Shown here: positions 53,298 to 61,876 of the stretch, in pieces
Layout: every line of letters starts with the position of its first letter
Numbering within the stretch: position 1 is the first letter of the stretch
Assembly (NCBI GenBank): GCA_928722015.1
Contig: CAKMWI010000003.1
Location: 67,746-131,745, forward strand
Length of the DNA: 64,000 bases
Source: Candidatus Gastranaerophilales bacterium
GTDB taxonomy: Bacteria > Cyanobacteriota > Vampirovibrionia > Gastranaerophilales > Gastranaerophilaceae
Direction of reading: 5' to 3'
Program-made: the position numbers and the translations under genes
The notes under the pieces: generated by a model
What the model saw: only the letters and a program-made list of their open reading frames with translations
Database searches by the model: none
What the model was told of the DNA's origin: nothing

Positions 53298-53337
53298 ATA
53301 TAAAAAGAGCTTAGATTTTTAAGAAGGAGAATTCAAA

Positions 53338-55104
53338 ATGATTTTAGACAAAGTTAACACCCCTGATGATTTAAAAAAATTATCTATTACCGAGCTTAAT
53401 ACTCTTTCTGATGAGATAAGAGAACTAATTATTAAAAAAGTGAATACAACAGGTGGACACATGGGGCCTAATTTAGGTATCATAGAAGCTACAATTGCGA
53501 TGCATTATGTGTTTAATTCTCCTGTGGACAAAATAGTTTTTGATGTTTCTCACCAGTGCTATTCACATAAAATTTTGACCGGAAGAAAAGAAGGATTTAT
53601 TGACCCTGATAAATATAATATTTATACCGGTTATACTGCACCGGAGGAAAGTAAACATGATTTGTTTAAAGTAGGACATACATCCACTTCAGTAAGCTTG
53701 GCAACCGGTGTTGCTAAAGCAAGAGATTTAAAGGGTGAAAGTGGTAATGTTATTGCTTTGATTGGTGATGGTTCTTTAAGTGGCGGTGAAGCTCTTGAAG
53801 GGCTTGATAATGCTGCAACTCTAAATAGCAATATTATTATTGTTGTAAATGATAATGAGATGTCTATTGCTGAAAATCATGGCGGACTTTATGATAATTT
53901 ACGTCTTTTAAGACAAACAAAAGGGCAGGCTGAATGTAATTTCTTTAAATCTTTGGGATTTGAATATCATTATTTGGAAGAAGGTAATGATATAGCAAAA
54001 CTTATTGACGTGTTTAAAAAAGTAAAAGATAATTCTTGTCCTGTAGTTGTTCATATTCATACGATTAAAGGACATGGATTAGATATTGCAGAAGAAAACA
54101 AAGAATTATTCCATTGGATTTTACCTGGAACTCTTGATAAAAAAGAAGATAGTCAGGATACAGTAACAACAGAAGATTATAATTCTGTTACAAAAGATTT
54201 TATTATGGAAAAAGCTCAGAAAGATAAAACGGTTATAGCTGTTAATGCCGGTACTCCAGGAGTTTTTGGTTTTACAAAAGATTATAGGGAGAAACTTGGC
54301 AAACAATATACAGATGTTGGTATTGCAGAAGAACATGCTGTTGCGTATTCTTCTGCTCTTGCAAAAAGTGGTGCAAAACCTGTATTTTGTGTAATGAGTT
54401 CATTTATACAAAGGACTTATGATCAAATGTCTCAGGATTTGGCATTAAATAATTCTCCTATTACAATGTTGGTTTATTGGGGAGGATTATCATCAGCTGA
54501 TGCCACTCACCTTTGTTCGTTTGATATTCCGCTTATTTCAAATATTCCGAATATTGTTTATTTATCACCAACTTCAAAAGAAGAATATCTTGCGATGTTG
54601 GAATATTCGCTTAATCAAACCCAACATCCTGTTGCAATAAGAGTTCCTAATGTGTGGGTGTCAACTGGAGTGGTTGATACTACGGATTATTCACAATTAA
54701 ATAAGTTTAAAGTTGAATCTAAAGGGACAAAGGTTGCTATTTTAGGACTGGGTAATTTCTTTGGGCTGGCTAATGAAGTTAGAGATGAATTGAAAAAACG
54801 ATTTGGTTTTGATGCGACAATTATTAATCCAAGATTTATCTCAGGAATTGATAAGGAGCTTTTACAGAACTTAAAAGAGGACCATAAGATAATTGTTACG
54901 TTAGAAGACGGGCAATTAAACGGCGGTTTTGGTGAAAAAATTGCAAGATTTTATTCTGATTCGGCTGTAAAGGTGTTGAATTTTGGCGGGAAAAAAGAAT
55001 TTACAGACAGAATTCCAATTGAGCAACTTTATGAACGTTATCATTTAACAAAGGAACTTATTGTTCAAGATATTTCTAATATATTAGAGGTGGCTTATGT
55101 ATAG
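53338..55104 (+). CDS. DXS-like transketolase
   Basis: The 588-residue protein has DXS/transketolase features: GGHMGPNLGIIEATIAMHYV, FDVSHQCYSHKILTGRK, GHTSTSVSLATG, the TPP-binding IGDGSLSGGEALEGLDNA, NDNEMSIAENHGG, catalytic-Glu region DVGIAEEHAVAY and the C-terminal domain LGNFFGLANEV. Canonical DXS has DVGHQAYPHK, and this is a shorter, divergent relative. It probably makes 1-deoxy-D-xylulose 5-phosphate or acts on another ketose phosphate. AAGGAG precedes the ATG. It overlaps the following gene by eight bases. Confidence 0.85.
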   Translation: MILDKVNTPDDLKKLSITELNTLSDEIRELIIKKVNTTGGHMGPNLGIIEATIAMHYVFNSPVDKIVFDVSHQCYSHKILTGRKEGFIDPDKYNIYTGYTAPEESKHDLFKVGHTSTSVSLATGVAKARDLKGESGNVIALIGDGSLSGGEALEGLDNAATLNSNIIIVVNDNEMSIAENHGGLYDNLRLLRQTKGQAECNFFKSLGFEYHYLEEGNDIAKLIDVFKKVKDNSCPVVVHIHTIKGHGLDIAEENKELFHWILPGTLDKKEDSQDTVTTEDYNSVTKDFIMEKAQKDKTVIAVNAGTPGVFGFTKDYREKLGKQYTDVGIAEEHAVAYSSALAKSGAKPVFCVMSSFIQRTYDQMSQDLALNNSPITMLVYWGGLSSADATHLCSFDIPLISNIPNIVYLSPTSKEEYLAMLEYSLNQTQHPVAIRVPNVWVSTGVVDTTDYSQLNKFKVESKGTKVAILGLGNFFGLANEVRDELKKRFGFDATIINPRFISGIDKELLQNLKEDHKIIVTLEDGQLNGGFGEKIARFYSDSAVKVLNFGGKKEFTDRIPIEQLYERYHLTKELIVQDISNILEVAYV

Positions 55105-55942
55105 AAAAATATGTTCATTGCTTTTAGTGATTTTAGTTATACATGGAAATTTTTCAGTTGCAGCATTAGCAAAGAAAGAGGATAATAATATGACAAGAAT
55201 TGAAATATGTAAAGATAATTATAATAAGCTTTTTGGCGGTGAGGCTTTGACAAAAACCGGTTCGGATGCTGAAATGATGGCAATTTTACAAAAATATATT
55301 TTTGGTGAAGTATTTACTGTCGGTGAACTGGATATAAAAACTAGAGAGATGATAACTGTTGTTTCGTTGTCTACTCAACAAACTCTTCCTCAATTAAAAG
55401 CTCATATTAATGCTGCACTTAATGTTGGTGTGAGTCCGGTGGAACTTAGAGAAGCAATTTATCAATGTGCTCCGTTTATAGGTTTTCCAAAGACGTTAAA
55501 TGCAATAACTGTTTTAAATGAAGTTTTTAAAGAACGCGGAATTCAAACTCCACTGGAAGGTACTATGACAGTGAAGGAACAAGACAGATTTAAAGAGGGT
55601 CATAAAATTCAGAATGAATTATATGGTGATGAAATATTACAGTCAATGAAAGGTTTACCGGACAATATGGGTGAAGACGTCGCCAGAATGCTTACGGAAG
55701 TTTGTTTTGGTGATTTTTATACCCGCAAAGGATTGGATGTAAAAACTCGTGAATTATTGGTATTGAGTATTCTTGTTACAACAGGAGATATTCAAACTCT
55801 CAAAAGCCATATTGTGGGGAATATGAAAGTTGGCAATGATGCTAAAACAATTGCCGCTGTTATTATTCAGGTAATGCCATATACCGGATTCCCTAAGGCT
55901 TTGGCAGCTTTGAAAACATTAAAGCAGACTATTAATGAATGA
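55097..55942 (+). CDS. Secreted two-domain carboxymuconolactone-decarboxylase-like protein
   Basis: A 281-residue protein: a signal peptide (MYRKICSLLLVILVIHGNFS) and two AhpD/CMD-type domains. The first has TREMITVVSLSTQQTLPQLK and CAPFIGFPKTLNA, the second TRELLVLSILVTTGDIQTLK and VMPYTGFPKALAA. The CxxC pair typical of AhpD is not seen. CMD proteins act as decarboxylases or peroxide-related enzymes; signal peptide and duplication are unusual. Overlapping start with the DXS-like gene implies coupled translation. Function is not clear. Confidence 0.8.
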   Translation: MYRKICSLLLVILVIHGNFSVAALAKKEDNNMTRIEICKDNYNKLFGGEALTKTGSDAEMMAILQKYIFGEVFTVGELDIKTREMITVVSLSTQQTLPQLKAHINAALNVGVSPVELREAIYQCAPFIGFPKTLNAITVLNEVFKERGIQTPLEGTMTVKEQDRFKEGHKIQNELYGDEILQSMKGLPDNMGEDVARMLTEVCFGDFYTRKGLDVKTRELLVLSILVTTGDIQTLKSHIVGNMKVGNDAKTIAAVIIQVMPYTGFPKALAALKTLKQTINE

Positions 55943-55991
55943 TTAAAATTTATATAAATTTATATAAAATCCCGAAACTCTACTGAAAATG

Positions 55992-56018
55992 AAGGCATTG
56001 CATTATGCAATGCCTTTT
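55992..56018 (+). terminator. Terminator of the DXS-like operon
   Basis: AAGGCATTGCA-TTA-TGCAATGCCTT is a perfect 11-base-pair stem followed by TT. A strong hairpin about 50 bases past the stop codon. Confidence 0.8.
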
Positions 56019-56079
56019 AGTTTGAGAGTAGTTATCAATTAAAAAATTTTATGATAAGATGTTTTTCAAGGAGGGAATT

Positions 56080-56496
56080 ATGTATACAATTAAAGAAGTT
56101 GCCGAAAAAATGGATGTATCTGAACATACTTTGAGATTTTGGGCAAAGAGTGGATTTTTTCCTTTTATAAAAAGAAATGAAAACAATATAAGATTATTTT
56201 CTGATAGTGATTTGGATTGGGTTAGAATTGTTAAATGTTTGCGTTCTGTTGGAACAGAAAATAAAGCTATAAAACGTTATATTGATTTATGCATTATTGG
56301 TGATACTACTATTCCTGAACGTTATGGTATTATTCAGGCTACTAAAATAAAAGCTCAACAGCAGATGGAAGAGTTAAAACAACAGATGGATTTGTTGGAT
56401 TATAAAGAAAAATATTATCAAAATCTTATTAAAAATAATTTAAAAGATGGTTGGAATCCTATGAATAATATGACTTTGGAATCTGAAGCTGTTTAA
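56080..56496 (+). CDS. MerR-family regulator
   Basis: From the ATG with AAGGAGG upstream, 138 residues: MYTIKEVAEKMDVSEHTLRF with W-AKSGF and RNENNIRLFSDSDLDWV, the MerR winged-helix domain, then a coiled-coil (AQQQMEELKQQMDLLDYKEK). MerR proteins activate genes by twisting spacer DNA, usually responding to metals or stress. There is no cysteine cluster, so metal sensing is unlikely. It converges with hsp20. Confidence 0.87.
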   Translation: MYTIKEVAEKMDVSEHTLRFWAKSGFFPFIKRNENNIRLFSDSDLDWVRIVKCLRSVGTENKAIKRYIDLCIIGDTTIPERYGIIQATKIKAQQQMEELKQQMDLLDYKEKYYQNLIKNNLKDGWNPMNNMTLESEAV

Positions 56497-56535
56497 AGTT
56501 TTTTTATTAGTGATTATGTTTTCGAATAAAATACT

Positions 56536-56567
56536 CAAAAGCCGGAAAGTATACTTTCCGGCTTTTG
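56536..56567. terminator. Perfect bidirectional terminator
   Basis: A 32-base perfect palindrome (CAAAAGCCGGAAAGTA and its complement) between convergent merR and hsp20, with A/T runs on the flanks. Confidence 0.88.
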
Positions 56568-56582
56568 ATATTATATTTGTTA

Positions 56583-57038
56583 TTATTTTACTGTTAATTT
56601 TTTAACAGATTCTTTTTCTGCATACATTTTTGGAGCAGAAATTTTTAATACTCCATGTTCCATTTTTGCTTCTGTTTTATTAACATCAATATCTTGCGGA
56701 AGATAGACAGATCTTGAAAATTCACCATATCTAAATTCAGATTTTTTATAAGATTTTGTATCTTCATTTTTTTCTTCTTCTTTTTTAGCTCTTATTGTTA
56801 TGTAGTTTTTATCTACATCAATATCAAGGTCTTCTTTTTTTACTCCAGGTAATTCTGCACGGATATCATATTCTTTGTCTTTGTCTGTAATTTCTACTGG
56901 CATTGATAATTTATCCATATCTTCTTCGTACCCATAGTCTGGATAAAAATTGTCAAAATGTCTGTTTAGAATGGAACTAATTTCGTCATTTACTGATTTG
57001 ATGAAATTGTCCGGTGTTTTTTTGATTAAAAATCTCAT
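56583..57038 (-). CDS. Small heat shock protein Hsp20
   Basis: A 151-residue Hsp20: an N-terminal variable region and the alpha-crystallin domain (YDIRAELPGVKKEDLDIDVD, SEFRYGEFSRSVYLPQDIDV), ending with GVLKISAPK, the I-x-I-type anchor region. It holds unfolded proteins as an oligomer. No CIRCE-type element was found upstream, but AAGGAG lies before the ATG. Confidence 0.93.
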   Translation of the reverse strand: MRFLIKKTPDNFIKSVNDEISSILNRHFDNFYPDYGYEEDMDKLSMPVEITDKDKEYDIRAELPGVKKEDLDIDVDKNYITIRAKKEEEKNEDTKSYKKSEFRYGEFSRSVYLPQDIDVNKTEAKMEHGVLKISAPKMYAEKESVKKLTVK

Positions 57039-57149
57039 AATGTACTCCTTTCAATTTCTTATTTATTACCTACAATTATATTATTATACTGTTTTTTATT
57101 AAATCTTTATTTATTAACCAAAATTTAACATTTGTGTTATAGTTAGAGT

Positions 57150-57713
57150 ATGGTCAAGTTTATTAAGGTCGAAAATGATGATATATTAGAATTGTCAGAC
57201 TTGGCGTTTGACATCTGGCATGAATACTGGATTAGTCTTTTATCTTTAGTGCAGATTGATTATATGGTAGAAAAATTTCAATCTGAAAATGCTATTCGTA
57301 ATCAAATTAAAACAGAACATTATACATACTTTTTTATAAATGCAGAAGAGGAAAATATAGGTTATTTTGGACTCAGTTTAAAACAAGATTATTTATTTTT
57401 GTCTAAATTATATATAAAAGAAAATTTTAGGCATTCCGGTTTTGGTACTCAGGCCTTTAAATTTATCAAGGATTTTGCTCTTTCTAATAATTATGAGAAA
57501 ATTATTTTAACTGTTAATAAAAAAAATCGTAATGCAATAGATGCTTATCTCAAGTGGGGGTTTGAAATTATTGATTCTGTTGAGACAGAAATAGGAGAGG
57601 GATTCATTATGGATGATTATATTATGGAATACCGTTTTACCCCTCAGCAGTTAAAAGACAAACAAGAAGAAGAAATGGAAAGTGCAAGAGCTTCTGGTGA
57701 AAATCTCCTTTAA
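57150..57713 (+). CDS. GNAT acetyltransferase
   Basis: A 187-residue protein: LSKLYIKENFRHSGFGTQAF is the acetyl-CoA motif (RHSGFGT) and NKKNRNAIDAYLKWGFEIID the C-terminal GNAT motif. The N-terminus (FDIWHEYWISLLSLVQIDYM) is typical for the diverse RimI/MnaT-like group. The substrate is unknown. No ribosome site seen. The C-terminus is Glu-rich and disordered. Confidence 0.85.
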   Translation: MVKFIKVENDDILELSDLAFDIWHEYWISLLSLVQIDYMVEKFQSENAIRNQIKTEHYTYFFINAEEENIGYFGLSLKQDYLFLSKLYIKENFRHSGFGTQAFKFIKDFALSNNYEKIILTVNKKNRNAIDAYLKWGFEIIDSVETEIGEGFIMDDYIMEYRFTPQQLKDKQEEEMESARASGENLL

Positions 57714-57784
57714 ATAGAGGATTTAAAATAAAGCTTAAACAATTAAAATAATATTGGGTAGGTTTTAAATTTTGGGAGGTTTAT

Positions 57785-58021
57785 ATGGACGAAGCTATTA
57801 TTAATGGATTAGAACTATATTCTCCCGGGAATGATGAAATTTCGGATTCTATTACGCAGAATTGGACAGAGCAGGCTCTTGAATGTTATTACATAAATTG
57901 TGATTGTAAAAAGTGTTCTCTGTCTAAAGGAAATTATTCGTTTATTTGTCAGATGCCTAAAGTAATAGATTCTTTATTGGAAACGGTGGGGGAACCTGAT
58001 AAAAAGTTAAAAACAGCTTGA
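57785..58021 (+). CDS. Small cysteine-rich protein, unknown
   Basis: A 78-residue protein with GGGAGG upstream. The centre has CYYINCDCKKC at about 34-44 and FICQM at about 54, five cysteines that could bind zinc or an iron-sulphur cluster. Its C-terminus is a short helix (VIDSLLETVGEPDKKLK). It may be a regulator or small adaptor. No family recognised. Confidence 0.65.
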   Translation: MDEAIINGLELYSPGNDEISDSITQNWTEQALECYYINCDCKKCSLSKGNYSFICQMPKVIDSLLETVGEPDKKLKTA

Positions 58022-58087
58022 TGTATTGATATGGGATGTATTTTAACCACATAGTGTAATCGCAACCTTGAACCGAATTCTATTGGA

Positions 58088-58116
58088 AACTAATCAGTTA
58101 TCTGGTTAGTTTTTTA
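58088..58116 (+). terminator. Terminator after the Cys-rich gene
   Basis: AACTAATCAG-TTAT-CTGGTTAGTT with T-run. One G-T pair. Confidence 0.78.
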
Positions 58117-58129
58117 TTATATAAACGAA

Positions 58130-58153
58130 AAGCCATAAACGAAGTTATGGCTT
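58130..58153 (-). terminator. Terminator of the two-gene small-protein operon
   Basis: On minus, AAGCCATAA-CTTCGT-TTATGGCTT is followed by TTCGT. A stem of nine pairs lies 40 bases after the stop codon. Confidence 0.55.
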
Positions 58154-58188
58154 AAATCTTTATTAACATTATTGTGTCTGGTAGTCCG

Positions 58189-58422
58189 TTAATCCTTTGC
58201 AAAATTATTTTCATGAAAATGAAGTAATCTTGCAAGGTGCCATTGTTTGGCTTGAATTTCTTGAATACGTTCTTTGATTTCATCCAGTTCTGCTAGTAAT
58301 GTTCGCAAATCTTTATTACGTCTTAGATGAACTTGAGATATTGGCATTGAGTCTTCTTGCTTTATATCTTCTGTCCAACTTGGTAAAAAGCATCCTGATT
58401 CAAATAATTGTCTTTCGTTCAT
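58189..58422 (-). CDS. Small protein, unknown (second of pair)
   Basis: A 77-residue helical protein, MNERQLFESGCFLPSWTEDI, with an ATG nine bases from GGAG. The C-terminal half is amphipathic (TLLAELDEIKERIQEIQAKQ) and likely forms a coiled coil. It follows the 69-residue gene after 27 bases. Unknown. Confidence 0.55.
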   Translation of the reverse strand: MNERQLFESGCFLPSWTEDIKQEDSMPISQVHLRRNKDLRTLLAELDEIKERIQEIQAKQWHLARLLHFHENNFAKD

Positions 58423-58449
58423 TACACATATCTCCAAAATCTTCAGCTA

Positions 58450-58659
58450 TTAGCCTTCATTTGATAATAATGAATGGAAAAAATCTACCAATTTGTAGTT
58501 ACCATATTTAAATGGGTATGGTTTTTTCATATATTCATTATTTGTAATTCTGTTTAGTGTGTCCATTTCTTCATTACTTAATGAACCAAAATCAAAGCTG
58601 GTCATTTCTGCGTAATCTATCATTAAATCTTCTACATCCATAATCTTTTTCTCAGACAT
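58450..58659 (-). CDS. Small protein, unknown (first of pair)
   Basis: A 69-residue, acidic protein, MSEKKIMDVEDLMIDYAEMT, with AAGGAG nine bases upstream. The end is PYPFKYGNYKLVDFFHSLLS. The pair could form a small complex or toxin-antitoxin-like unit, but nothing in the sequence proves that. Codon use resembles neighbours. Confidence 0.6.
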   Translation of the reverse strand: MSEKKIMDVEDLMIDYAEMTSFDFGSLSNEEMDTLNRITNNEYMKKPYPFKYGNYKLVDFFHSLLSNEG

Positions 58660-58778
58660 TAACTACACTCCTTAAAGTTTTCTATGCTAATTACAAATTA
58701 TGTATCGGAGTTGTGTGGTAAAAACTTTAGATATTAGATGTGTTTTGTTACATATATTAACAATTTGAATTCTTAGCC

Positions 58779-58819
58779 AAAAAAATACCTTACACTATTA
58801 TAGTAGTGTAAGGTATTTT
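58779..58819 (-). terminator. Terminator of the ferritin gene
   Basis: AAAATACCTTACACTA and its perfect complement with a six-base loop, followed on minus by seven T. Confidence 0.9.
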
Positions 58820-58834
58820 AGTTTGTTATAACTA

Positions 58835-59344
58835 TTAACCTATAACAGGAGCAACAAAAGTTCTTGTTGCAAGTTCTTTGTCCAGCATAAATAATGCTTT
58901 TTTATCATCTCCAATAAGTTTTAAATTTGCTAATACATTACCAACATTTGATTCTTCTTCAACTTGTTCTTTTAAATACCAATCTAAGAATGATAAAGCC
59001 GCTCTGTCTTTAACTTCATCAGCTACATCCATAAGGGCATTTATTCTTGAAGTTACGAATTCTTCATGTTCCAAAACCTGTTCAAAAATTTCTAACGGAG
59101 TTGAGCCTTTGATTTCAGGTTTGTCGATGGCTTCAAGTTTTACCTGACCGTTGCGTTCAAATACATAATCGAACATACCCATAGCGTGAGCTCTTTCTTC
59201 TTGAACTTGAACGTCAAACCAGTTTACAAATCCTGGAAGATTCATATCTGCAAAAATTGCTTTCATTGCTAAATATAAATATTCTGAATATAATTCTTTA
59301 TTTATTTGATCATTAAATGCTTTTTCCATTTTTTTATCTAACAT
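58835..59344 (-). CDS. Bacterial ferritin (FtnA type)
   Basis: A 169-residue ferritin: ferroxidase ligands in NKELYSEYLYLAM (Glu), VQEERAHAMGM (Glu, His) and KEQVEEESNVGN. Ferritin oxidises and stores iron as a 24-mer. AGGAG is present before the ATG. It adjoins the flavodiiron protein on the same strand, both protecting against oxygen. Confidence 0.93.
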   Translation of the reverse strand: MLDKKMEKAFNDQINKELYSEYLYLAMKAIFADMNLPGFVNWFDVQVQEERAHAMGMFDYVFERNGQVKLEAIDKPEIKGSTPLEIFEQVLEHEEFVTSRINALMDVADEVKDRAALSFLDWYLKEQVEEESNVGNVLANLKLIGDDKKALFMLDKELATRTFVAPVIG

Positions 59345-59374
59345 AATTCTCTCCTTTCAAGTATTAGACTTTTA

Positions 59375-60583
59375 TTATTTTTCCATAGTGTCTACAATCG
59401 CTTTTGCAAGGTTTTCCAGTTCTTCAAGCTGATTTTCTTTTAAAGTTGATTTCAGGGTTACTTTGTTTTCAATAATTTCAATATTTTTAAGTTGTGAAAT
59501 TAAATCAGTCATTAATTTCCCTGCAACTGGTGCCCAAGAGCCGTTTTCAATAATTGCAATTTTACGATTTTGAAGATTATGTGCAACAATATCGTGTAAC
59601 AGATTTTCCATGGAAACAAATATTCCGTTGTTGTATGTTGTTGAAGCAAATACAATATGAGAATATTTAAATGCATCCGCTATAATGTATGATGCATCTG
59701 TTACGGAAGTGTCGCATATTTTAATATTTTTTACCCCTAGTTCTGCCAATTTTGCTGCCAAAATTTCTGCGGCATTCTGGGTTCCTCCATAAACAGAAGC
59801 ATAAGGTATAAGCACAGATTGTATTTCCGGTGTATATGTTGACCATTTTATATATTTATCAATGTATTTGTCTAAATTTTCTCTCCAGATGAAACCGTGC
59901 AGCGGACAAATCATTTTGATTTCTAAATTTGCTGCTTTTTTTAGAAGTGCTTGAACTTGTACTCCATATTTGCCTACTATATTGGAATAATATCTGCGAG
60001 CTTCGTCCATATATCTATGATCAAAATCAACTTCGTCTGCAAATAGATTTCCATCGATTGCACCAAAAGTACCGAAGGCATCTGCTGAAAATAAAATTTT
60101 ATCTGTAGTATCATAAGTTACCATAACTTCAGGCCAGTGTACCATTGGAGCAAATACAAATGTTAGATTGTGTTTGCCTGTATTTAATATATCGCCTTCT
60201 TTAACCAGCATTAATTGCTCTTCAGGTATTTCTAAATCAAAAAATTGTTTTAACATAGTTTGAATTTTTGTATTGCAAACAATTGTTACTTTTGGAAATT
60301 TATTTAAAATTTCAGGAATTTCGGCACAATGATCAGGTTCCATGTGGTTTATTATAAGATAATCCAGTGTTCTGCCGTTAAGTACATATTCTACATTCTC
60401 CATAAATTGATGTATAACCGTTTTATCCGCAGTGTCTAGAAGTACTGTTTTTTCATCCATAAGTAAATATGAATTGTATGAAACTCCTATTGGAACAGGG
60501 TATACTCCTTCAAATAACGATAGTCTTCTATCGTTTGCGCCTACCCAAAATAAATCATCTTTAATTTTTCTTGTATTATGCAT
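59375..60583 (-). CDS. Flavodiiron protein (oxygen/NO reductase)
   Basis: The 402-residue protein has a metallo-beta-lactamase-like diiron domain (HMEPDHCAEIPEIL, FAPMVHWPEVMVTYD, ICPLHGFIWR) and a C-terminal flavodoxin domain (LIPYASVYGGTQNAAE). It reduces O2 or NO to water or N2O in anaerobes. No rubredoxin domain is fused. AGGAG precedes the ATG. Confidence 0.93.
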   Translation of the reverse strand: MHNTRKIKDDLFWVGANDRRLSLFEGVYPVPIGVSYNSYLLMDEKTVLLDTADKTVIHQFMENVEYVLNGRTLDYLIINHMEPDHCAEIPEILNKFPKVTIVCNTKIQTMLKQFFDLEIPEEQLMLVKEGDILNTGKHNLTFVFAPMVHWPEVMVTYDTTDKILFSADAFGTFGAIDGNLFADEVDFDHRYMDEARRYYSNIVGKYGVQVQALLKKAANLEIKMICPLHGFIWRENLDKYIDKYIKWSTYTPEIQSVLIPYASVYGGTQNAAEILAAKLAELGVKNIKICDTSVTDASYIIADAFKYSHIVFASTTYNNGIFVSMENLLHDIVAHNLQNRKIAIIENGSWAPVAGKLMTDLISQLKNIEIIENKVTLKSTLKENQLEELENLAKAIVDTMEK

Positions 60584-61033
60584 AATCTTTCTCCTATTGT
60601 TGCCTTTATAATATCACAAAAAAAATGGGAGCAATTATCATTTTTATATGACTGAATTATCCTTTTAAATTGTCCAACTGGATAATGGTTTTTTTATATA
60701 AACTTTAATATCCTGTAGAAACAAGGAAGCAGCATAAGGAGCATGCCCGAATGAATAATATAAATTTATTATTTTTAGAATATAGGTTAGTATGTTATTT
60801 GTAAAAAATTTTTAGAACTATAAAAGTGTGATTTAGTATGAAAAAGAACGTATTTAATTCATGTTTTTTGCTAGTTCCGGTATTTATACTCACCCTCAAT
60901 TGACAAGGTTTAAAATTAAATAATTTGTTAATAATAAATATACTTTACCTTATTATTAAATTATTATGTTGATGTTTATAATTGAATTTAAGATGGTAAT
61001 TAAAGAGTATGAATACCGGTCAATTTTTTTAGA
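60584..61033. other. 450-base intergenic region without a clear gene
   Basis: It contains ATTATCC/GGATAAT (60656-60686) followed by a run of T on plus, which looks like a terminator without an upstream gene. It also holds AAGGAAGCAGC (60723-60733), shared with SRP RNA, and an AT-rich hairpin near 60754-60774. No long frame or other RNA could be supported. The rest is AT-rich. Confidence 0.4.
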
Positions 61034-61612
61034 TTAAAATTCCTCTTTTCCGGTTAGAAATTCAAGTATTTTTTCGTTATACCTGTTGTTCACAGCGCTG
61101 AACGGGTAAACTTTTCCTCCAAATTCTTTTTTTACATGAGCCAGAGCGCCTTGGATTTTGTTGTTTGTAAGGCAATCTGCTTTGGTTACAACAGTTATTA
61201 TCGGGAGATTATAAGCTAGAACCCACTCTCTCATTTGAAAATCATTTTTTTGAATTTCGTGTCTGGCATCAATAAGTTGAACAAGGCATCTTATTTGTTC
61301 TCTTTTCAACAAATATTCTTCCAAATATTTTTGCCATTTGTTCTGAGCTTCTGCTGAAACTTTTGCATATCCGTAACCTGGTAAATCTGCAATTGTAAAT
61401 AAATCTGAAAAATTAAAAAAATTGATTAATCTTGTTTTCCCCGGTGTATTTGAAGTTCTTGCAAGTTTTTTATTATTTGCTAGTCCATTTATAAAAGACG
61501 ATTTTCCAACATTTGATCTTCCTAAAAGTGGAAATTCAGGAAGGGTAAAATTCGGGCATTGGCTTAGTTTTTCTGCGCTTATTACAAAGTTTGCGTTCAA
61601 ATGTGATTTCAT
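61034..61612 (-). CDS. engB: Ribosome biogenesis GTPase EngB/YsxC
   Basis: The 192-residue protein has the G1 loop GRSNVGKSSFINGLA, a TrmE-like switch (TSNTPGKTRLINFF), G3 DLPGYG, G4 TKAD and the EngB end. It assists 50S subunit assembly. It overlaps the upstream gene by four bases (ATGA). Confidence 0.95.
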   Translation of the reverse strand: MKSHLNANFVISAEKLSQCPNFTLPEFPLLGRSNVGKSSFINGLANNKKLARTSNTPGKTRLINFFNFSDLFTIADLPGYGYAKVSAEAQNKWQKYLEEYLLKREQIRCLVQLIDARHEIQKNDFQMREWVLAYNLPIITVVTKADCLTNNKIQGALAHVKKEFGGKVYPFSAVNNRYNEKILEFLTGKEEF

Positions 61613-61863
61613 TTAGCCGCCTTTTCTTTTTGTTCTTTTAACTTCTTTTTGTATAAAACTGTTTGAAACAGATTATACATTTTTTCATTATTAACTACGG
61701 TTAGTTGGGTTTTATTGTTTACAAAATCTACATTGAAAGATGATTCTTGGTTAAAAATATTAGATTGAATATTAACTATTTGAAACAGCCCCTCAGTTAA
61801 AATACTAAGAGGCTCTTTCAAAAAAGTTTCAAATGTTTTTCTGATGTCAAATTTTTTCTTCAT
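61609..61863 (-). CDS. Small basic protein, unknown
   Basis: An 84-residue protein, MKKKFDIRKTFETFLKEPLS, ending with a Lys/Glu-rich helix (KKKLKEQKEKAAK). Its stop overlaps the start of engB by four bases, indicating translational coupling. It begins 13 bases after the TPR gene. No family recognised. Confidence 0.65.
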   Translation of the reverse strand: MKKKFDIRKTFETFLKEPLSILTEGLFQIVNIQSNIFNQESSFNVDFVNNKTQLTVVNNEKMYNLFQTVLYKKKLKEQKEKAAK

Positions 61864-61876
61864 GATGAATTAAAAA

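Noticed and set aside
58189..58659. Toxin-antitoxin pair
   Set aside because: Two small cotranscribed genes fit in size, but neither shows a known toxin or DNA-binding antitoxin motif.
60656..60695. Terminator of a plus-strand gene
   Set aside because: The hairpin and T-run look right, but no plus-strand gene precedes them; the flanking gene is on minus.
60700..60776. SRP (4.5S) RNA gene, because AAGGAAGCAGC is followed by an AT-rich hairpin and T-run
   Set aside because: The 5' strand lacks the conserved CAGGTCC half of the SRP core loop and long-range pairing is poor. The 11-base match alone is not enough; an Infernal search would decide.
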